Source of the DNA: Sulfurospirillum diekertiae
GTDB lineage: Bacteria > Campylobacterota > Campylobacteria > Campylobacterales > Sulfurospirillaceae
Length of the DNA: 64,000 bases
Reading direction: 5' to 3'
NCBI RefSeq assembly: GCF_011769985.2
Contig: NZ_CP039734.2
Location: 2,542,001-2,606,000, forward strand
Part shown: positions 1 through 8,592 of the stretch, in pieces
Numbering within the stretch: the first letter of the stretch is position 1
Layout of the letters: every line of letters begins with the position of its first letter
The notes under the pieces: model-generated
The model's input: only the letters and a program-made list of their open reading frames with translations
Told to the model about the DNA's origin: nothing
The model's database searches: none
Position numbers and translations under genes: made by a program

Positions 1-1
1 T

Positions 2-454
2 ATGCATGATATTGGGAAAATAGCTATCCCCGATCATATTCTAAATAAACCAGGAAAACATACCAGTGACGAGTTCAAAGTAATGCAAACTCACGCACAA
101 ATTGGTTATGAAATCCTAAAAAACTCAAATAGACCTATTTTAAAAACAGCAGCTATTGTGGCAGCACAGCATCATGAAAAATGGAATGGGAGTGGATACC
201 CAAATGGTTTAAGCGGTGATAATATTCATATTTACGGAAGAATTACTGCTGTTGCAGATGTCTTTGATGCACTAGGAAGTGATAGAATTTATAAACAAGC
301 ATGGGGTGATGAAAGCATATTTGCCCTATTAAAAGAAGAAAGCGGTAAGCATTTTGACCCAAAGCTAATAGAGATCTTTTTTAACCATTTAAATGAATTT
401 CTATCTATTAGAAATTCCTTAAAAGATTGTATGAATCATCACAATTCCATATAA
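2..454 (+). CDS. HD-GYP domain protein, C-terminal part (cut by window edge)
   Basis: This is the C-terminal half of an HD-GYP cyclic-di-GMP phosphodiesterase-type domain. The visible frame opens with HDIGK, which supplies the His-Asp metal ligands, and continues with the ILxKPG and MxxH segments. The signature HHEKWNGSGYP follows at about residues 58-68, then RITAVADVFDAL. The usual Asp before GSGYP is Asn here. The true start lies left of base 1, so the Met at base 2 is an internal residue and any sensory or receiver domain is out of view. It stops at TAA (452-454). The family hydrolyses c-di-GMP; activity of this copy is inferred. Confidence 0.85.
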   Translation: MHDIGKIAIPDHILNKPGKHTSDEFKVMQTHAQIGYEILKNSNRPILKTAAIVAAQHHEKWNGSGYPNGLSGDNIHIYGRITAVADVFDALGSDRIYKQAWGDESIFALLKEESGKHFDPKLIEIFFNHLNEFLSIRNSLKDCMNHHNSI

Positions 455-509
455 AAAGGCTTTATCCTATGATGTTTTTCAAAAAATATAAGGTACCACA
501 GGTGTATCA

Positions 510-1466
510 ATGAATATTTTTAAATTTTTGTTATGTTTATGCCTGTGCACCTCAATATCATTTGGTTCAATCTTTAATTTTTCAAAAGACAGCCAATATG
601 TTACGTTGAAAGAATTAAAAAAAAATGGTCCATCAGCTATAGAAATTTATGTGTCGCTACTCAAGCTTGAGATTATGAGAGCCGCACAAAAAAAGCATAA
701 AAAAGAAACATTTGCATTAGCTTTAAAATTAAATCATGAAATAAAACAAGTACTAGAGGAAGAATTAACACCTAATATCACTCAAGAAACATTAGATCAA
801 CTCAAAAATGAATGGAAAATTTCTGCTTCCAAAGACCAGAAATTGTTGGCAAAGACATTGTTTCGATCTAACAATGCTAGCTTGTTTCATGCTCCTAAGA
901 ATAAAAAAGATATTTTTTGGATAGCGGATTATATGAAATTTCCAATTTATGATATCGCACGGAGTTCTCAATTTTCAGCAGAAACCAAGCAAAAACAATT
1001 CATGTCTAGTCCGGTTCTAAGTTATAATAATATACTGCAAGATCGTAAGGAGCAGACAGAAAACGCTCTTTTAGCTAAATATAACACCAATTTTACAACA
1101 TTAAGCCAAATTGCGACTGTAATGTACAATAGAAATTCTTTTATGGATGAATTTTTTGTAATGTATTTATCATTTTTATATACGGTGGTTAATCAATTCC
1201 CCATTTTTTTATCTATTATCATAATATTATGGTTAACCCCATTGGTAAATAAATTAAATGGATCAGGTGATACAACAGTGGCGATAAAGTTCAATAGATT
1301 TATCATAAATATGTTATTCGCAATACTCGGACTAATTGTGATAATTTTTTCTTTGATGGCTTTAGGCGATATTTATGAGAGTTCTTGTCACTATATTTGT
1401 AGGAATTATCTTAGCCCCATTACTATTATTTTCTTTTTTATTTGGATTAAGTTTTTCAACAGATAG
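510..1466 (+). CDS. Unknown membrane protein with signal peptide
   Basis: I do not recognise this 318-residue protein. It starts with a hydrophobic leader (about residues 4-20, FKFLLCLCLCTSISFG). A soluble lysine-rich stretch of about 190 residues follows, then two or three C-terminal hydrophobic helices (about 225-245, 262-287 and the last 15 residues). It overlaps the next reading frame (ATG 1375) by 92 bp. The tail after about residue 287 may be spurious, with the real product continuing in the other frame after an indel. It is first in a run of four or five unknown membrane genes in the same direction. The start is the only early ATG, with a weak AGGTG upstream. Confidence 0.55.
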   Translation: MNIFKFLLCLCLCTSISFGSIFNFSKDSQYVTLKELKKNGPSAIEIYVSLLKLEIMRAAQKKHKKETFALALKLNHEIKQVLEEELTPNITQETLDQLKNEWKISASKDQKLLAKTLFRSNNASLFHAPKNKKDIFWIADYMKFPIYDIARSSQFSAETKQKQFMSSPVLSYNNILQDRKEQTENALLAKYNTNFTTLSQIATVMYNRNSFMDEFFVMYLSFLYTVVNQFPIFLSIIIILWLTPLVNKLNGSGDTTVAIKFNRFIINMLFAILGLIVIIFSLMALGDIYESSCHYICRNYLSPITIIFFFIWIKFFNR

Positions 1467-1782
1467 TTTTATCTTTTTTGAAGATTCTTCTATTGGCGTT
1501 ATTATCACAGAAATAATTCGATATAAATTAATTGAAATGGGACTTGATATTGAGCTAAATCATGAGCTTTTGTGGTTTTGTATTAAGCTTTTCGTGCTTC
1601 TTGTAACATCTAATAAAATATACTTTGCAATTTCGATGATTGCTAATTATTTTAGTGGAATAAGAAGATATAAACATTTTTTTGCTACAGGTGGGGTCTT
1701 TTCACTCTTTATTATTATGTATATATCTGATTCCAAACATCTCGTTGCGTTATTTGAAATCTGTAAAAGGTATTTTGTATGA
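1375..1782 (+). CDS. Unknown multi-helix membrane protein
   Basis: This 135-residue protein is mostly hydrophobic. It has a strong N-terminal helix (about 2-24) and two more near residues 68-88 and 103-118. The ATG at 1375 sits inside the end of the preceding frame, directly after an in-frame TAG (1363-1365), so the frames cannot simply be joined at this point. The stop (TGA 1780-1782) overlaps an ATG at 1779 in the pattern ATGA, typical of coupled translation into the next gene. No known family is recognised. An alternative is that this is the C-terminal part of the previous gene displaced by an indel. Confidence 0.5.
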   Translation: MRVLVTIFVGIILAPLLLFSFLFGLSFSTDSFIFFEDSSIGVIITEIIRYKLIEMGLDIELNHELLWFCIKLFVLLVTSNKIYFAISMIANYFSGIRRYKHFFATGGVFSLFIIMYISDSKHLVALFEICKRYFV

Positions 1783-1919
1783 GTCTCATTTTTCTCTATT
1801 TAGGTGTAGTATTTTATATTTTTATATTTGATGTCGAAATTGAATACCTCTTTTTTGTATACATATTTGACAGCCTTGGTTATTTCTCCTTTAAAAAATA
1901 TCAAAGTGAGCAATTTTAA
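1779..1919 (+). CDS. Short ORF, probable N-terminus of the next membrane gene
   Basis: This 46-codon frame begins at an ATG that overlaps the upstream stop (ATGA). It encodes a hydrophobic segment (SLIFLYLGVVFYIFIFD) followed by a short polar part, and ends at TAA 1917-1919 right after a TTTT run. The neighbouring frame continues with matching membrane-protein character. The likely native gene is therefore 1779-2433, split by a single-base indel near 1905-1917. It could instead be a separate small protein. Confidence 0.4.
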   Translation: MSLIFLYLGVVFYIFIFDVEIEYLFFVYIFDSLGYFSFKKYQSEQF

Positions 1920-2433
1920 CTTCAAAGAGATAGAAAGTCATTTTCTACACATTTTGCTATTCAGTGCACTTTTTTTATTTTTATATGGATTTCAAATGTT
2001 GTATTATGAGAACTTCCAGATCAATCGACTTTTATTTCATTTTAACTCTGATATCGTGCCGGATATTTTGGAAAATACAATTTCTTTTTATAAAGAATGG
2101 ACTCCAAAACTTTTTGATAATTCATTGATTGACCTTATCTGTACTGTTATTTTCAATCTTTTTTTGATAGTTATAAAAATAATAGGATTAGTTATTGCTA
2201 TTCCTATTGTTGTGTGTTCAATCATATACATGATTTTTATTGGAGGGTTTATAGCATTAATTAATTCTATAATTGCTGTTATTATTATTGCCTTAATGCT
2301 CTACCCAATTATTTTTGCTAATAAAAACATTATGAATATTGTTGATAAAGACGAGTTGAAATATGGACAGTTTTTGAAAAATTATATTGAAATTAGTAAA
2401 ATTATCTTATTTTTTATCTTTGTTGCTATATAA
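1831..2433 (+). CDS. Unknown polytopic membrane protein, probably frameshifted at its start
   Basis: This frame of about 200 residues has hydrophobic helices near residues 38-58, 100-125, 127-160 and at the C-terminus (IILFFIFVAI). The nominal start (TTG 1828/ATG 1831) has no ribosome binding site, and the preceding bases read better in another frame from ATG 1779. The listed start is therefore likely an artefact of a frameshift near 1914. It ends 27 bp before the next gene. Function is unknown. Confidence 0.5.
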   Translation: MSKLNTSFLYTYLTALVISPLKNIKVSNFNFKEIESHFLHILLFSALFLFLYGFQMLYYENFQINRLLFHFNSDIVPDILENTISFYKEWTPKLFDNSLIDLICTVIFNLFLIVIKIIGLVIAIPIVVCSIIYMIFIGGFIALINSIIAVIIIALMLYPIIFANKNIMNIVDKDELKYGQFLKNYIEISKIILFFIFVAI

Positions 2434-2460
2434 AAATTTATTTTGGTGGAAAGGGTTTGC

Positions 2461-4050
2461 ATGGAACATCCAAACTTATTACAATCGATTGTTGTTAAAG
2501 AAAATTTTACTCCAGATAAGTTTTTATTTATTAATCCATCTTTGTTTACAAAAGAAAAAGACCAAAAAATGCTTATGAAAAGCATCAGTAGCCTTGATCA
2601 TGTTGGCTGGGAAGATGTGGTTTTATTCATTACAGCAAATAGTAGTTCAAAAAATGTTTCTGTTATTTTAACTGAAGAAGGAATACACACAAGCAATGGC
2701 GGGTTTTTAGCATTTTCAGAGATTGAAAGTGTAAGATCTTCATGGTTTTTTAAAACTATAACTTTTAATGGTAAAACTTACAGTTTACAACAACTTAGTG
2801 CCTCCAATGTAGTACTCTTAGCTTCCATTATTAAAAAATATATTGATGCAAAATCTTCAGCCCTTGATATTAATATAGACCAACAAGAACTTATCAATAA
2901 AGCGAAGGAGTTTAATCAGCATAAAATGCCATTATGGAAAATCCTATTGTTTTTGATGATTTTTGTTCCAATAGGAATGGGGATTTTTGGTGTAATTAAA
3001 GATAAATACCATCAAGAAGAGTTAGCTAATGAACGAATACAAAAAGAACAAGCTATCAAAAAACAAAAAATAGACATACTTGAAAAAAAGCTTGAAGCAT
3101 CTGTTGAAATGCAAACCTTACTTGAATACAAACAGCTTAAAACACTTTCAACATTATACTGGATTATTGATGAAGATAGTGAACTTAAAAAAAGTATTGA
3201 CATATACAAAGCCAAACAAGACTTCACGCATGAGGAGGATAATACCTTTTTCTTTGGACTTTTTGGTAAAAAAATTAATCGCCCTATACCAAAATATGGA
3301 TATATCTTTGTTTACGATGATAAGATGATTTATAACAAGAATACGTATGCGGTCAAAAAAGAAGAATTACAAAACTTTGCGAACATTGTTTTTGATCACA
3401 CCAAGCAAGTTAGTCTTTCAAAGTTTTTAGATTCTACCTCTGTTAACATTACTAAATTGGAAAAAGAAATTCACAAAGTGCCTGAGAGCAATTCCAATGA
3501 ATTTAAACAAATTTATGCTTCTTCATCGTATCTAGGGTTGATTCAAAGTATTAAAGATCGCATAGAAAAAAACTTTATAGAACGTTTTATATCCTCACTC
3601 AATTCTACGGATATTTTGTGCATAGCGGCAGTATTATTTCTTCTATTTTCATGGAGATCTGAGGTTAGAAAAATAAGATCAAATCCTTTAGGGTATATTG
3701 CAAATATGTTTAATCCTTTTTCATCAAGGAGTGCTAAACCTACCGCCAATTCTTCTAATTATCAAGAAAAGAAAGAAGCTCCTAAACAAGAAACAGTTAC
3801 TAAAGAAGAATCCGCTGTAAAAGATAGGGAAGCTAATTTTAAATGCCACAAAGATTATGGATATGATTATTTTTATGTTGATTGGGATAAAAAAGAGTGG
3901 TATTCTCACAATAGCTGGAGCGGTCATTGCAATGATTATGAGGGGAAATTTTCAAGTGAAGCTGATCTTAAGGTGAAAATTGCAAAATACATGAGCAAAA
4001 TCGACGAATTTTTCTTTGAAAATCCTGGAAAATGGAATTGTAAACTATAA
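2461..4050 (+). CDS. Unknown membrane-anchored protein with N-terminal PH-like region and coiled coil
   Basis: The ATG at 2461 is chosen because GGAAAGGG lies 5-13 bp upstream; a longer frame exists from a TTG at 2443. The first ~145 residues contain a stretch (VILTEEGIHTSNGGFLAFSE) reminiscent of bacterial PH-like domains. A transmembrane helix follows (WKILLFLMIFVPIGMGIFGVI, about 158-180), then a Glu/Lys-rich coiled coil (about 185-225) and a soluble region. A second helix (ILCIAAVLFLLFSW, about 384-398) leads to a linker rich in Glu and Lys. The tail of about 75 residues carries three Cys and many Trp/Tyr. It closes the membrane-gene run. No function is assigned. Confidence 0.65.
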   Translation: MEHPNLLQSIVVKENFTPDKFLFINPSLFTKEKDQKMLMKSISSLDHVGWEDVVLFITANSSSKNVSVILTEEGIHTSNGGFLAFSEIESVRSSWFFKTITFNGKTYSLQQLSASNVVLLASIIKKYIDAKSSALDINIDQQELINKAKEFNQHKMPLWKILLFLMIFVPIGMGIFGVIKDKYHQEELANERIQKEQAIKKQKIDILEKKLEASVEMQTLLEYKQLKTLSTLYWIIDEDSELKKSIDIYKAKQDFTHEEDNTFFFGLFGKKINRPIPKYGYIFVYDDKMIYNKNTYAVKKEELQNFANIVFDHTKQVSLSKFLDSTSVNITKLEKEIHKVPESNSNEFKQIYASSSYLGLIQSIKDRIEKNFIERFISSLNSTDILCIAAVLFLLFSWRSEVRKIRSNPLGYIANMFNPFSSRSAKPTANSSNYQEKKEAPKQETVTKEESAVKDREANFKCHKDYGYDYFYVDWDKKEWYSHNSWSGHCNDYEGKFSSEADLKVKIAKYMSKIDEFFFENPGKWNCKL

Positions 4051-4219
4051 GTTAGTCAATTATCATAATTTAAAAGAATTCTAGAGTATGTACCACTACT
4101 AGATAATTAAACGATAAAGTCATCTTTGGTGATGGTAAACTCATTTTTTCATAACACTGAGCCGTAAAAACTAATAAAATATTTAGGTCACTTAGATTTG
4201 TTTTGTTTATAGCTCTACT

Positions 4220-4227
4220 CTTATATA
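4220..4227. repeat. 8-bp target-site duplication, left copy
   Basis: CTTATATA directly outside the left inverted repeat matches CTTATATA at 5563-5570. Eight base pairs is the usual duplication length for IS256-family elements. Confidence 0.85.
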
Positions 4228-4253
4228 GGGAGCGTTAGAAATTCCGTGTCAAC
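4228..4253 (+). repeat. IS left terminal inverted repeat (26 bp)
   Basis: It begins GGGAGCGTTA and ends CGTGTCAAC. It pairs with the reverse complement of 5537-5562 with mismatches at positions 2, 5, 11, 13 and 17. Confidence 0.85.
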
Positions 4254-4280
4254 TTGGTAAAATAATATCAAGGATTGACA

Positions 4281-5499
4281 ATGGAAGAACAAATCGGGTT
4301 TGATTTCAATGAGATATTGGAACAATACAGAAGAGGTAAGAGACTTACAGGCAAAGATGGGCTTTTGGCTCCACTTATTAAACAACTCACAGAAGCAGCA
4401 CTTGAGGCAGAGGTTGAATCACATATTGCCAATGATGTTTTAAGTGGTAATCGCAATCGAAAAAATAGTGTCAATAAAAAGACCATTAAAGGGACAAGTG
4501 ACGGATCATTTGAGCTTGAAACTCCAAGAGATCGAAATGGTACATTTGAACCCCAAATAGTTAAAAAACATCAAACAACTATTTCAGATGAGATCGAAGA
4601 AAAAATACTTTCAATGTATGGTCTTGGAATGAGCTATACAGATATATCATCTCACATTGAATATTTATCAGGTGTCAATTTCAACAGCAACCATCAGTGC
4701 CATTACCGATAAAATCATTGACAAAGTGAAATAATGGCAAGCTCGTCCACTAGATAGTATGTATCCCTTTGTGTGGCTTGATGCCATACACTATAAAATC
4801 AAAGATGGTGGGAAACATATCTCTAAAGCAGTTTATAACATCCTAGGTGTTGGGATGGATGGCAAAAAGGAGATACTTGGACTCTATCTATCAGAAAACG
4901 AAGGAGCCAATTTTTGGCTCTCTGTATTGACTGATTTGAACAACCGAGGTCTTAAAGATATACTCATCGCTTCAGTTGATGGATTAAAAGGCTTCCCAGA
5001 AGCCATTAAAACCATTTTTCCAAAAACAGAAGTGCAACTGTGTATTATCCATCAAATACGCAATTCAATGCGTTATGTAGCTTCTAAAAACCATAAAGAA
5101 TTTATGAAAGATCTTAAATGTATTTATCAAGCGACAACCAAAGAATTAGCAGAAGATGAACTTGTAAAATTAGATGAAAAATGGGGTAAAAAATATCCTA
5201 TCGTGATTCAATCTTGGCAGAATAAGTGGGAAAATTTATCGGTTTATTTTAAATACCCTCCTGAGATTCGAAAAGTCATATACACCACCAATATCATTGA
5301 ATCTGTACATCGCCAATTTCGCAAACTCACCAAAACAAAAGATGCTTTTCCTAATGAAAATTCACTTTTGAAATTACTCTATATGGGTATTAAAAATGCT
5401 GAGAAAAAATGGACTATGCCTGTGTGGAATTGGAGTTTAACCCTTTTCTAACTGGCTATATTCTTTGAGGGTAGATTGGATAATGAACTTAAAATTTAA
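4281..5499 (+). pseudogene. IS256-family transposase, inactivated
   Basis: The start is ATG 4281 with AAGGA 6 bp upstream. Three lesions are visible. The frame shifts near 4675-4680, where the expected STATISAITDKI segment moves one frame over. An in-frame TAA at 4732-4734 lies just before WQARPLD. A second TAA at 5449-5451 lies before LAIFFEGRLD, which runs to 5499. The conserved blocks are otherwise preserved: VWLDAIHYK with the first catalytic Asp, SEGANFW, DGLKGFPEAI with the second Asp, CIIHQIRNS, and the NIIESVHRQFRK segment with the catalytic Glu. It is clearly transposase and non-functional as read. Confidence 0.92.
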
Positions 5500-5536
5500 G
5501 TTTGGCTGTGATAGGATTTCTCCTATCAGATTTTAT

Positions 5537-5562
5537 GTTGACACGAAATATTTAACGGTCTC
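5537..5562 (-). repeat. IS right terminal inverted repeat (26 bp)
   Basis: The reverse complement begins GAGACCGTTAAATATTTCGT and ends GTCAAC. It is the partner of 4228-4253. Confidence 0.85.
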
Positions 5563-5570
5563 CTTATATA
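5563..5570. repeat. 8-bp target-site duplication, right copy
   Basis: CTTATATA matches the copy at 4220-4227 and defines the outer edge of the element. Confidence 0.85.
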
Positions 5571-5732
5571 AAAATATTTTGCAAATTTTTTAGTCCATAT
5601 TTTTATATCATCATCTTTTTTGCCTCCATCTGTCCATTTCAAGCTTCTAATGTTCACAGCCCTGCTTATATATAAAGTATACACATTGTATATATACTTT
5701 AACTCATAAGTGGGGAAATACGAAAAGATACT

Positions 5733-6860
5733 TTACAAAACGATTCTATAACCTACATTTCTCCCAGCAGTTCCTTCAATCTGCTCGATACACCCAAACT
5801 CCAATAAATCTACAATATCTCGTGATGCTGTTGTTGAAGCAGTATCGGTAATACTCATGTATTTCTTCTTACTCAAATTCCCTTTGAAATTCTCTATGCC
5901 TATATCTAAAATAAAGTTTAACACTTTGATCTGTCTAGCATTAAGTGGTTGATCTCTATGTTTATCCCAAAATTTCGTTTTAAAAACAATATGATTAAGC
6001 CTGCCTTTTGCATCAAGGAGTGCTTGATAAAGCGTATTTAAAAACCATTCACACCAAAAAGTAATATCAAGATGATTATCCACCTTTTTAATATACCCAG
6101 TTGTGTATTCAAGTGCAGAATAGTAAGCTTTTTTATTCTCATTAATGGCACTTGACATAGAGTAGAGTCTTGAGATTTTAGAGTTTTCAATATTGGATAA
6201 CACTAAATCAGTAATAGCCCTTGTGATTCTTCCATTACCATCATCAAAGGGATGAATAATAACAAACCATAGATGAGCAATACTGGCTTTGATAAGGCTT
6301 GGTTTTTCAGTATTAAACCATTCTAAAAAGCGTTGCATCTCTTTGTCTAAAGCTTGCCGTGGTGGTGCTTCATAATAGACAACTTCTCGTCCAATTGCAC
6401 CACCTACAATTAGCATGGTCTCTTCACCCCTAAAGGTCGCTGTATTAATCTTACGTAATCCACTATATCCTTTAGGAAACAGTGCATTATGCCAGCCAAA
6501 GAGTCTCTCCAATGTTAAATCTTTATCATAGTTCGTATTGGCATCAATCAGAATTGCAACGAGATTATCTGTTGAATCAATAATCTTCTTATCATCGATC
6601 TCTTTCAATCCAAATTTCTTAGCAATAGAAGCTTTGACACTATCACGATTAAGTATTTCTCCTTCGATGGCAGCAGTACTTAGTGTTTCATTTAGCAAAG
6701 CATCACATTGTCTTTGAAGAATGGTATCTTTACTCATTGTTTGCGTAAGAGCAAGAAGATAGCCTTGCTCCATAGAGATCTTTTGAAGTAACTGTTCTAG
6801 CCTCTCAAAATTGTAAGTAAAATGTGGATAATTATTGTATTGCCAAATCCATCGTTTCAT
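5733..6860 (-). CDS. Fic-domain AMP-transferase (class II, self-inhibited)
   Basis: Fic proteins transfer AMP (or another nucleotide part) from a nucleotide to a protein side chain. This 375-residue protein has the Fic core motif HPFDDGNGR at residues 203-211 with catalytic His203. An inhibitory motif of the S/T-xxx-E-G type lies upstream at residues 62-67 (TAAIEG), placing it in the class with the inhibitory helix N-terminal to the core. The aromatic N-terminus (WIWQYNNYPHFTY) matches the N-terminal domain common in these proteins. The last ~75 residues look like a winged helix (ARQIKVLNFILD, SITDTASTTASRDIVDLLE). It is a single gene on the minus strand between the IS and an ATPase gene. Confidence 0.9.
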   Translation of the reverse strand: MKRWIWQYNNYPHFTYNFERLEQLLQKISMEQGYLLALTQTMSKDTILQRQCDALLNETLSTAAIEGEILNRDSVKASIAKKFGLKEIDDKKIIDSTDNLVAILIDANTNYDKDLTLERLFGWHNALFPKGYSGLRKINTATFRGEETMLIVGGAIGREVVYYEAPPRQALDKEMQRFLEWFNTEKPSLIKASIAHLWFVIIHPFDDGNGRITRAITDLVLSNIENSKISRLYSMSSAINENKKAYYSALEYTTGYIKKVDNHLDITFWCEWFLNTLYQALLDAKGRLNHIVFKTKFWDKHRDQPLNARQIKVLNFILDIGIENFKGNLSKKKYMSITDTASTTASRDIVDLLEFGCIEQIEGTAGRNVGYRIVL

Positions 6861-6875
6861 AGTTGTATTCCAAAG

Positions 6876-6919
6876 TGGTTTGATTAGATGGTATAATCAT
6901 ACCATAAATGGTTCGATTA
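6876..6919. promoter_or_regulatory. Repeated 11-mers and inverted repeat upstream of fic
   Basis: The fic start (6860) is preceded by TGGTTTGATTA (6876-6886), the inverted repeat TGGTAT-AATC-ATACCA (6889-6904), and TGGTTCGATTA (6909-6919). The three units share TGGT....AT. They are placed where an operator would lie. Binding by the winged-helix tail of the Fic protein itself is a guess. Confidence 0.45.
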
Positions 6920-6965
6920 TTTATATTTAATCGTTTCCTTATAAACCTCTTTTTTTTCATATTAA

Positions 6966-8207
6966 CTAATATAAAAATCCAAAGAGCCATAATGGGATTT
7001 TGTACCCAATGCCTATTTCTAAATCATCACTCACAACATAAGAATCAGGGGTGTCTTTAATTTGACTAAAACCCTTCTTTTTACCACCCACTTCAAATGT
7101 ATATTTCTCCTCACAGTAAAAATCTCCACTTTTACCAGCAAAGATACCATCATCACTAAGGCTTCGTTTGATTTTATAATAATTGTCTACTTGATTTACA
7201 AAGAAAGTTTCTCTCAAATTCCCAATATCTGGCTCTTTCGTGTACATTAAATTTGGATTGGCTAGATAAATCTTTTCTGGTTTATCAATAGACTTCATGG
7301 CTAAAGCGTTTCGCATCAAAAGCTTAATAAGCCCTGCGTCATCTAGTTTTGAAAGATACTCTTTTAATGTTCTATCATCGGTGATATCTGCTGCTTTTTT
7401 CATATCACTCATATTGGGTTCAAACGGTACGCTTTTGATAATAATAGAAAGTAAGGTTTTGATTTTTTTAATACTAGTGCCATTGAGTTTTGGATAGACA
7501 TAGAGTAGGTCACTCTCAATGGAGACATTGATATTCTGTTGAAGTGTTTGTAAGAAAAGCGTTGTATTGGGCATTGATAAATAGTAAGGATAATAACCGT
7601 ATTTGAGATAATTTTTAAACAAAGGGATAATCTTATGCTCTTTTTGTTCAATCTGTTTTTTAATCTCTGTTGCTAACTCTACATGCTTTTCTAAAACATC
7701 TTGTAACCTATATGGGCTAAATTCAAAACCATAGTGCAATTCTAAAAATTCTCGAAAGCTCATTCCCACCATTGTATAGACGATAGCTCGTCTGCTGAGA
7801 TCATGGCTACCTTGATTGATTTGTAAAGCCGAACTTCCTGTAGCAATAATTTTAAGTTCACCAAAACGGTCATAAATATTTTTAAGCTCTGCTGACCAAG
7901 AGTTATATTTGTGAATCTCATCAAAGCATAGTAGCTTTCCACCATTTAAAACAAACTCTTCTGCAATCTCTGTCATGCTAAATTGGGCGGTGTTTTGAAT
8001 ATCATCGAGGTTAACATACAAAGCTTCATGCTCTTTATAATACAAGCTCATATATTGTGCTATGGTCGTTGTTTTACCAATACCTCTTGCTCCAACAATA
8101 ATAGAAAGCCTATGTTCTAATGGCTGTGTTGTTAAAAAATAACGCTTATATACTTGGTTATTGAGTGCTATAAATTCACGACTTTTAATAAATAGTTCTT
8201 CTAACAT
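6966..8207 (-). CDS. AAA-type ATPase with DUF4143-like C-terminus
   Basis: This 413-residue protein has a Walker A motif GARGIGKTT (residues 39-47), a Walker B motif LLCFDE (92-97) and a sensor-like IIATGSSAL (120-127). This is the AAA_14 plus DUF4143 layout common in AT-rich accessory DNA. The C-terminal half contains helical segments and a nuclease-like beta stretch, YKIKRSLSDDGIFAGKSGDFYCEEKYTFEVGG. The family has no settled function. Its position between fic and a tRNA-derived att-like site fits island cargo. Confidence 0.85.
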   Translation of the reverse strand: MLEELFIKSREFIALNNQVYKRYFLTTQPLEHRLSIIVGARGIGKTTTIAQYMSLYYKEHEALYVNLDDIQNTAQFSMTEIAEEFVLNGGKLLCFDEIHKYNSWSAELKNIYDRFGELKIIATGSSALQINQGSHDLSRRAIVYTMVGMSFREFLELHYGFEFSPYRLQDVLEKHVELATEIKKQIEQKEHKIIPLFKNYLKYGYYPYYLSMPNTTLFLQTLQQNINVSIESDLLYVYPKLNGTSIKKIKTLLSIIIKSVPFEPNMSDMKKAADITDDRTLKEYLSKLDDAGLIKLLMRNALAMKSIDKPEKIYLANPNLMYTKEPDIGNLRETFFVNQVDNYYKIKRSLSDDGIFAGKSGDFYCEEKYTFEVGGKKKGFSQIKDTPDSYVVSDDLEIGIGYKIPLWLFGFLY

Positions 8208-8220
8208 AACTTATCCTCAT

Positions 8221-8232
8221 GTTTTATAAAAC
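8221..8232. promoter_or_regulatory. 12-bp perfect palindrome upstream of the ATPase gene
   Basis: GTTTTATAAAAC lies 14 bp upstream of the ATG on the minus strand. A TATAAT-like hexamer follows further upstream (reverse complement of 8234-8239), and GAGGA precedes the start. It is a plausible operator. Confidence 0.4.
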
Positions 8233-8423
8233 AATTATACATCAAATTTATATGTAACACAATACATATAAATAACTTCTAAATTATCTCTCTCTCTTTT
8301 TCTTCCAACAACCATCGCAATAATAATTACGATAATTTCATTTTTTCATTTAGTTAAGATAGAGAGATATTTATTTATAAATATCTTCTTATTAAGTTTA
8401 GTATAGTTTATAAGAGAATAGGT

Positions 8424-8517
8424 GCTAACCCACTGCTTACTTACTGCTAACAATCTTATAAGCATCTATTTTAAGGGCTTTTCTTCACTGCTTACATGAT
8501 GTCAACACACTGCTATA
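8424..8517. repeat. 11-bp phased degenerate direct repeats
   Basis: The core GCTWAC/GCTATA occurs at 8424, 8435, 8446, 8490 and 8512, with flanks of the form CACTGCTWACA. The spacings 11, 11, 44 and 22 are all multiples of 11, so the copies face one side of the helix. No open reading frame covers them. Confidence 0.55.
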
Positions 8518-8592
8518 AAATTTATGTGTGTTTCTTTGTCTATGTTTTTGAGGTTAAAAAATTAAATTTATGAGGTATAAAAAGATAGAGAT

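Larger units (their letters stand above)
4228..5562 (+). mobile_element. IS256-family insertion sequence, 1335 bp, decayed
   Basis: The element is bounded by 26-bp inverted repeats (21 of 26 matching) and flanked by an 8-bp direct duplication, CTTATATA. Its only gene is an IS256-type DDE transposase carrying a frameshift and two nonsense codons, so it should be unable to move by itself. The intact target duplication means it has not recombined with another copy since insertion. It lies between the membrane-gene run and fic. Confidence 0.93.
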
